From: Apodemus sylvaticus
Taxonomy: Eukaryota > Chordata > Mammalia > Rodentia > Muridae
NCBI RefSeq assembly: GCF_947179515.1
Contig: NC_067473.1
Location: forward strand, 100,343,782-100,407,781
Reading direction: 5' to 3'
Length of the DNA: 64,000 nt
The notes under the pieces were generated by a model. That model was not told where the DNA came from. It did not search any database and saw nothing but the letters and a program-made list of their open reading frames with translations. Shown piece by piece: positions 46,151 to 55,100 of this stretch. A program made the translations under genes and the position numbers. Every line of letters begins with the position of its first letter. Positions within the stretch are counted from its first letter, which is position 1.

Positions 46151-49100
46151 AAAGGCTTCGGGGCCTAACTGACATAGAAGGCACTAGAACAGCACATTGA
46201 GTCGGGGTGCTCAGAAACCTCCTTGGCCACTTACTGCCTTATTGACAGCCATTCGAAGTTCCACCTCACCCCCAAACTTCTGGGTCACAGCTCGGCTCAC
46301 TGGGACATAGGCCATTGGGATGACTTCAATAGGAATTCCCTTGTGCCACCGATCACCAAGGTTCTTTGAATCTTTCCTGGAAAAAAAAAATGCCAATCAA
46401 ATAAGTTCAATATATAAAACCAAATTCAGGCTAGGGACTAACTTGACAGCTGGAGGGGAAGGAGCTCAGGACAGTACAGGGGCTTCAAAATCTGGGCTGC
46501 TTTACACCAAGGAGACTTGAACAGCAAGGCAAAATGATAAAATCTGCCCTGATGGTTTGCTGACTAACCTATGGCTAACCTATGTTGCCCTTGCACTTAT
46601 GGTATTTCCTGGGTAACACAAATGCAGATATCTCTTCTAACATGCTCCGAACAGTGCTCTTCTCTCCGAATTCTTCAAAGAAAAATCAGCCTGGTCAAAG
46701 ACTGAGCATAATACAGTCACGTGTGGAAACGCCTGACCCCAGAGGAAGCAGGATGTGCTGAGTCACCACCAGTGGACAGACAGGGCTCGCCCTGCTTCCT
46801 GAGGTTCCCGGTGGAAACCTAGTGAGTAACACAGGCAGGAGCTCTCCCTACAGGTGACACTGCTTCCTCCCCATCCCAACCATCAAGGCCCAGCTCCATG
46901 CAAGAGTGCTGTGTGTGTGGCAATTAGCAGGAGTCACTGGAATCCTAGAGAGCAGGTAATCCTCCCTACATTGTTCCACAGGCTTCCTCCTCTTACATGG
47001 GGACAAAACTTGGGAACCCACACCTTCCCAGCTGATGGGCAGAACCCCAGAACAGTACCTGAAATCAGCGATCACAATGAAGCGACTGGCATAACCAGCC
47101 ACGATCTTCTCCTGGGTCAGGCAGCCTCTGTCGGGAAAGAAGGACATAGAGATTAGAGTGAGATCTTCCGCCATTTGGGAAGTAGGATCAGACTGGGAGT
47201 CCCAAATGTGTTCAGTCCTGACACTTAAAAGAGAAATTTGGCTTCCACTTTTAAAGCACCATTGTCAACCCTATGATGCTACTTTCTAGTACACAGACAT
47301 CTGCCTGTGTCTGTAGAAACCTAGAAAGTAGACAATGGTTCTATTCAGGCCAAGCACTTCCCCTCCAACAGGCATCTAAGAAGCACTGTGTTAGAGGGAT
47401 GACTCTGGACATGCCTTGAATAGATGACCAGTTTGGAACACCTGCCCTGTGGACTATGTGACAGCATAAGGCCAGGAATACTGGATCATCTGGCCTATCA
47501 CTACTGCTCCCTAGATAAATTACCTCACACCTGCAACAAGGGTTATGTAATACATATTTAAAAAATGAACACTGTGCCATTCTAATAAATGTTTCCAAAT
47601 AAAGGAAGAGCACCCCCCCAAGGGATTACAGACTTCACAGCTTTAACACAAACAGCACAGACCTAACAGTCTAACCCAATACTGTGCTGTGTGTGTAACA
47701 GCAAGATAAACCATCTCAGTGAAAAGGCCCAGGATGCCTGTCAGCAGATAGGCACTAATGACCAGAAATGCTAGGCTGGCTCAGCAGCATATGGTGTCAG
47801 GTACTGACAGGAAGAAAAACTCATGTGTATCAGGAACAATTATTTACTTTGCACTCCATTTCACTTTGCTGAGGTTAGCAACAAAGTCCCCACAGCACTC
47901 ACCCACCACCCTTGATGAGATTGAGCTCAGCATCCACTTCATCAGCACCATCGATGGCAAGGTCAATCTGTGGAGGGAGGGAAGAGCCTGGTGAGCTGAG
48001 GTACTGTGCGACCCCTGATGCTAGCTCATCAGGCTCTCAGCAGCTCCATTAGGTAGGCCCAGTACATCTGAGCAACACCCACGTATGCCCACAACTCCCA
48101 TAGCTACTACCTTCCCATCCAAAGTCGTGGCACCTGGGCAGCTAACCACAAGCCTAGCCTCTTATTATAACACTCACTGCTCTAGAGCCTTAAGTGCACA
48201 AGTTATAATTCTGCTTCTGCCACTAAGCACATGACCTATCCACTGGGATAGTTACAGGACTCACTGTCATGATTAAACTTGGCCCCACACCTAATGACAG
48301 CTCTGGTGTTCCTAGGGCGACCAGGAAAGTTGCTCACTCTCCACAGCTTCAGTCTCTACTGGAATATCCTTAAATTTAACAGTCTTTTCCACAAATATTA
48401 GCTTCAGTAAGTTTTCAAGTAGCCACGACTGCCTAAGATATGAGGTTTTCCTTAGCTTAGGTATGAGTTCCACAGGTTGGCTCAACTTATGAGAAGGAAA
48501 TTTCAGGAAACTGTGGACCGACCCTGGAACTGTCCACATCCCCTTTACTATGTCTGTACTGAGCCTAAAGTTTTAATCTTTGGGAAGCTAAACCTGTACT
48601 GTGCCTACACTGTCACTTCTTTGCTTGTGAGTTTGGTCAGTAGTAACACTCAAGGCCCCAGAACAAAAATGAATATATTTGGCTAAAGTTTTCTGGACCT
48701 ACCAAGATAGCTGGAGCCCATGAACAACTAGAAGCCACCAAAAAAAAAAGAGAGATAGAGAGAGAGAGAGAGAGAAAGACAGCCAATCAATCTCTCTCCC
48801 TCCCACCACCTTCTCTCACCTCTGGGTGTTGATCCAAGTCACTGAGGGTTAAGCCATACTGCAAGATAAGCTGCCTGGCCTAGAGGACAAAAAAAAAAAA
48901 AAAAAAAAAAAAAAAATGAAAGCATAGTCATTTATACTGAAAATGTGGCAAGGGTCTGCAGAATTCTTTGGATATGTGAAACCCTACAGACTGACCTAGG
49001 TTCCCTCTCATATCCCACTTGCTTACCCATATGTGGGCAATCTAGCGCCATGAGAGCAATGCTGACTGCTTCTTCACTGCAGGAGCAGGAACCTCACAGC

Positions 49101-52100
49101 ACAAGGGGACACCGTTCCAGAGGTAAGAGCTGCCCCTCCCTGACTTGGCGAACAATACCAGGGTGCTCCTAAAACTCCTAACAACACGTTTGGGAGGCTG
49201 AGATACACAGCCAATCCAAGACTGAGGCCTGAGTTACAATAGTAATGTCGTCTCAAAAGACCAAAGATGGGAATGGAGCTCCGTGGTACAGCATTCTCCT
49301 AGCATGTCAAGGCTGCAGGTTAGATCCCAGCATGGGCAGGGGCAGGAGATCCAAGAGCGGTGCAGAAGGACCTTCAAGAATGGAAAGTGGAGTCCGAGGG
49401 AACTAAGCAGATCCTCCTCACAGCGTCCTTCCTTGCCTCAGACCTCTCCCTCACCCACTGACACCCAAAACACTCTTTCCCAGAAAACCATGCTGGCCAG
49501 GGGTCCAGATCCTCGCGGCAGACTCCACTTACCTCCCTCCTGTGGACCCTCTTAGCACCCACCACCCCCACATCCCGGGAGGCAGGGCCTGCAGCTGTTA
49601 TGGCCAACAGGGAAACCATCAGGGTAAGAGAAGAATGAAATAGGGCAGGGAGACTGGAGTGGGTGGCTGGAAGGGGAAGAACCCTCATAAAGCAGGGAGA
49701 GGGTGGGTGGGATAGGGGGTTTGTGGAAGGGAAACCGGAAAGGGGATAATATCTGAAATGTAAATAAATAAAATAGTCGTGAAAAAATAAATAAATTAAA
49801 AAAAAAAAGAAAAAGAAAAACAGCTTGACTTAGTCAGCCATCACTGGTTCAAACTTCCATAGTCTGACACCAGGTCATTTATTTAGCCACAGCACAATTT
49901 TGGGGGAAAAGGTTTTCTGTTAACCATTAAGTCAGTCCCATGAGTTTAACAGAGAGTAAGACAAGTTTACACTAAAATCCTTTAAGGTCACCTGGCTTCT
50001 TTCATAAAAATGGGTACTGTTGACTTGGAGATAGTGCCCAAGATTTAGGGTCTAGGGACAAAGGCCGAGATAAGCATAATACCTGTGGGTGTCAGGATTA
50101 GCCTGACCATAAGATAACTAGGAATGTAAACTACATTCTTTCCCAGCATTCCTGGAGAACAGGTAAGCATCTTCTTCCTTTGAAGAAATAAGCCTGTCTG
50201 TTTGCCAGTTCCTGGCTTATCTTACGTAGAGGACTTTTTGCCATCTATACTACCCTCTTCCCATTCCTGCATGTCAGTTCCCAATACCTAAAATCCCAAC
50301 TTCTACCTGGGATTCTCCCCACCCCCCATAACTATACCTGGCAGAAACAAACACAAAAGCACTCTCTGCCAGGCGACCACCCACAGCCCCCACACACTCT
50401 TAAAATCCAGAGAGGACAACAGGAACTAAGGAACAAAAAAACTTATCAACAAAGACAAGACCAGATATCAACAGCTAGAATTACAGTCATCCCAAAACCA
50501 GATGCCTAAACACCAGAGTAACAACACAGTAAATAACAGGAGGACAGTAAGTCTCCCTAGAGCAGCAACTCCACTACAGTAAGCCCTGAGAAAGGCAACA
50601 TGGATGAAGCACAGGACAAGGCTTCAAAATGGCTGTTACGAATATGATGAGGGACCTTAAAGAAGATAGAATAAATCCTCTTCCTGTTAAAAGTCCTGAG
50701 AAATTAGAGAACAAGGAACATACCTCAACATAATACAGACCACAAACCCATAACCAACTTCAACTTAAATGGAAAGAAACTGAAAGCAATTTCACTAAAA
50801 TCAGGAACAAGACAAGGTTGTCCTCTCCATATCTATTCAATATAGTGCATGAAGTCTTAGAGCAATAAGACAACTAAAGTAGACTAAAGGAATACAAATT
50901 GAAGAAGTCAAGGTATCTTTATTTGCAGAGGATGACAGTATTCATAAGTGACCTGAAAATTCCACCAGGAAACGCCTACAGCTGATAAACAATTTCAGCA
51001 AAGTAGCAGGATACAAAATTAATATATATAAATCAGTAGCCATATATACAAACTAGCATCCTAAATACTAATGAGAAACAGACTGAGAAATCAGGGAAGC
51101 AACACCCTTTAAAATAGACTCAAATAATATAAAATCTTAGGATAACTCTAACCAAGCAAGTGAAAGACTTGTATGATTAAAAACAAGTCATTGAATAATG
51201 AAATGGAAGAAAATATCAGAACCCCATAAGTTGGTATGATTAACATAAGAAAAATGCTTTTGGACAGCCTACCAAAGGGAATCTAGCGATTCAGTGCAAT
51301 TGCCATCAAAATTCCAACCCAACTCTTCACAGATCTTGAAAGGGTAATTTTTAGCTTCATATGGAAACAAAAAGCCCAGACTAAAAGGACCACTGGAGGA
51401 TCACTATCACCACCTCTGATCTCAGCTGGACTACAGAGCTATAGCAATAAAAACAGTGTAGTTTTGGCATAAAAACAGACTTGTTGAACCACAGAATTTA
51501 AAGACCCAAACATAAATCCACACACCCATGGGCACCTGATTTTTGATGAAGCAACCAGAAATACACACTGGAAAAAAGACAACATCGTCAACAAATGGTG
51601 CTGGGCAAACGGAATGGCTCCATGCAGAAGAATCCAAATAGACCCATATTTATCACCCTGTATAAAACTCAACTTCCAAAAGAATCAAAGACCTATTGAG
51701 AAGAGAAAGTAGGGGATAGTTTTGAACTCAACGGCAGAGCAAAGGACTTTCTGAACAGAATACAATTAGTACAGGCACTAAGATCAACAATTAATGTGGA
51801 GAGCTTTTGGGGGCCACTTGGCAGGAATCTGTCATTGGGCCAAGACAAGGAGGTAAGTTCAGGCAGGAATCTAATTTTAGGCTAGAACAAAGAAGTACGC
51901 TTCAGGCAAGAATATGACTTTGGGCTAGGTAGGAAAGTAGGCTCAGATATCTTGGTCATCCTGATCATGGGACTTTGTTTATTGCCTTGCTTGTTCCTTG
52001 ACTATTTGTGCTTATTGTACTGCCTGACCTTATTACTTGCATGAAATTAAAATGGTATAAAAGCAGATGTGGAAAAAAATAAAGGTGCCTCAGCCTCACT

Positions 52101-55100
52101 GACTGAGGTCATGCCACAATGTTGTTCCTCGCTCCTAAGCTGGAGAACCTGTTGACTGACTGAACTGGCTTGGTCAAGTTAATAAATGGGACCTCAGGGA
52201 CTGGACAGATGGCTCAGCGGTTAAGAGCACTGACTGCTCTTCCAAAGGTCCTGAGTTCAATTCCCAGCAACCACATGGTAGCTGTATCTGTAGAACCATC
52301 TGTAATGGGATCAGATGCACTCTTCTGGTTTGTCTGAAGACAGCTACACTGTACTCATATAAATAAATCTTTAAAAAGAAAATTAAAAAAAAATGGGATC
52401 TCATGAGACTAAAAAGCTTCTGTATGTCAAAAGACACCATCATTCAAAGCAGCTGCCTTTAGCAACTACACACCCAACAAAGGACTAACAACTAAAATAC
52501 ACTTTTTTTAAAAAAGTGGACATCAAGAAAACAAATACTCATTTTTAAAATGGGGTACAGATCTAAACAGAAAATTCTCAAAAGAGGGAACACAAATGGC
52601 TGAGAAGCACTTAAAGAAATGTTCATCAGGGAAATGCAAATCAATACATCTCTGAGATTCCACCTCACATCTGTCAGAAAGGCTAACTCAATGCAAATGA
52701 TAGGGAGGACGTGGAAAGAGATACTCTTCCACTGCTGTTAGGAGTACAAACTTGACAGCCACTATGGAACTCAGGGAGGCAGATCCTCAGAAAAATGGTA
52801 ATTATCTACCCCAAGATCCAGCTCTACCCATTATGGGCATATACCCAAAGGATGCTTCATCTATCTCAGAACACTGGTGCAGCTATGGTCATTACTGCTC
52901 TACTCATGATCGTCAAAAAGTGGGCGAAGGGACCAAGAGATGAAGGGATAAAGAAAATGTGGTACACTGACACAAAGGATTATTACCCAGCTGTTAAAAA
53001 ATGAAATTCGAGGGGCAGGGGTGGCAAACGCCTTTAATCCCAGAACTTGGGAGGTAGAGGCAGGCGGATTTCTAAGTTCAAGGCCAGCCTGGTCTACAGA
53101 GTGAGTTCCAGAACAGCCAGGGCTACACAGAGAAACCCTGTCTCAGACAACCAAAAAAGAAATCCACAGGTACATAAATGAAGCTAGAAAAAAATCATCA
53201 TGTTATTATAGTTTCTGGCATAATGTTTTTTTCATGTTTTCTTTTTTCCTAATAACAGTTTTATAGATTCTCTGGGAGTTTCATATGCACCCAATCACAT
53301 TCCTTCCCAGTCCTTCCATGTTCTTCCCCACTTATGATCTCCTACCCCAAAAGAAGTAAAAACATAAAAATAAAAATAAAGGGAAAAAGTCATCCTGAAT
53401 GAGGTAACCCAGACCCAAAAAGACAAACATGGCTTGCATTCACTTATACGCAGATGTGCCAAATCTGACATGACCTTGGTGGGGACAGATAGACAGGGTT
53501 CCTACCCCAGGGACAGGGACAGTGGGCGTGGACCTTCCAAGAGTGTTCTCAGCAGCCTTGGGCATAAGGCTTGTTTATATGATAATGTACAGATTTTACA
53601 TTCCTCCTTTAAGGAAGGTCCTTCCAGTGACACCAAGATAATCAAAGATAATCAGAGTCCTGAAGGCAAGGGTGTGGCTAAAGTCTCAGCAAAATGGAAA
53701 ACACAGGGACCTTCAGGTCAGCCCTTAAAACTGTGAAAAGTAACTCTAAAAATAGTTCAAAAATATATAATTTCTCAAAAAATAAGGATGCAATATGAAT
53801 TATATGAGGGGCTTCACAAATCTGCCGGAACAAAGGCAGCTAGACTAGGAGCCAACTTGTCAGAAAGATACTAAGGATGGAGATAAAGTTAGGGAGTGGT
53901 AATCACAGGCGATCCCACTCAGCTAAAGTTTTTGCTAGTTCTTACAATGCAGACAGATTCCTGAGCCTGGGACAGAGCTTATTTAGGTCCAGGTGTGCTA
54001 GAAAAAGCAATTTCAGGACCAGAAGTTGCTTATCATCTATACTTAACAGAGTCAGACACATCTCTGAATTCTTTTATAATGTTAAAAGAAAATGTACACC
54101 GGCAGCGGCGGTGCAAGCCTATAATCCCAGCACTCTGAGAGGCAAAGGCAGGAGGATTTGAGTTCCGAGGCCAGCCTGGTCTACAGAGTGAGTTCCAGGA
54201 CAGCCAGGGCTTAAGAAACCCTGTCTCGAAAATAACCAAATCCAAAAAAAAAGGAAAGAAAATAAAAGAAAATGTATGCTTGCTGTCTTCTAAGAATTAA
54301 GGGGCTGGAGTCATGGGATGCTGACTCACAGGACAATCAAAAGGAAGCCTGGAGTAAACGATTGGACTGATCTGTCAAATAAAAGACTGGGCTTATGATC
54401 CACAAGAGATGAGACATCCAGAGTTTCTTAGAATAGCAAGGGAGAACTGCTTGGAGAATTGTAGAGAGAGCAGTCTGGAGATCTCCAGAGAGCAGATCAG
54501 AGAGAAAGAAAGCAGAACAGAGAGAAGGTAGGCTGGAAAGCATCTCGCCAGCTCTGACCCGAGATTTGACTTCAAGTTGTTGGTCCCAAACACCCCCTCT
54601 CTCAGAACCCCTCTCCAAGCTGAGACTGGTCCTCAGCACGGATGTTAGCTGTGAAGTCTTTGTTAAACAGATTATAATCCATATAAACCAGAGTTTAGGG
54701 CTAGAGTAAGAGACTGGGGATGGACTGGCTCACCCTAGGAAGGGAAATAGGGTAGTTATGAATGGATTGGGGGGGGGGGGGCTGAAACATGAAGACCAAG
54801 TGGGATGGGGAGGTGGGGAGAGGGAAGAACAGATACAACTACAGCTTCCAGCTTCTTCAACTTGAGCAGCTACCAGTGTTCCCAACTCTCCACCTGTACA
54901 CAGCTGCTGTGGGAATACTCAACTTATAAACCCACTTGAAAAGCAATTGTTTCTCTTGGTTCTGTTTCTCTGGAGAACCCTCGCTGAAACAGCCATTGGT
55001 GATAGAATTTGATAAAGTCAGATGAAAACAGAGACTCTCAGTCAGCTTATTCTTTCCCCGGCTCCTTCCCCCATCCAGGTCTGATACTGCGTAATCAAAG

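Larger units (their letters stand above)
43832..46234 (-). other. Rpia: Rpia intron 7
   Basis: A 2.4-kb intron with B1 at 44085-44240, 44570-44690 and 45385-45510, an ID element at 45068-45155, a (CAC)n/(CTC)n run at 44950-45012, a perfect 150-bp tandem duplication at 45705-46003 and a (CA)n run at 46106-46150. Confidence 0.85.
46377..48819 (-). other. Rpia: Rpia introns 6, 5 and 4
   Basis: Three short introns, 46377-47058, 47128-47902 and 47968-48819 (exons 6 and 5 lie between them). They are mostly unique sequence, with a (GA)n run at 48752-48776 and no SINE that I can assign. Confidence 0.8.
50340..53480 (+). mobile_element. Decayed L1 element, interrupted by LTR, B2 and B1
   Basis: An ORF1-like part (to about 50700) joins ORF2 RT-like DNA (ATCTTTATTTGCAGAGGATGAC, the FADD motif, near 50918). 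It continues through CAAAAAGCCCAGACTAAAAGGACC to the C-terminal part near 52980. Pieces resume after a B1 (53161) and after an unassigned 190-bp insert (about 53204-53390, then TCATCCTGAATGAGGTAACCCAG). Stops and deletions break the frames. Edges are approximate. Confidence 0.88.

Noticed and set aside
50340..53480. Possible functional reverse transcriptase gene
   Set aside because: The L1 is 5' truncated, internally deleted, interrupted by three elements and full of stops.
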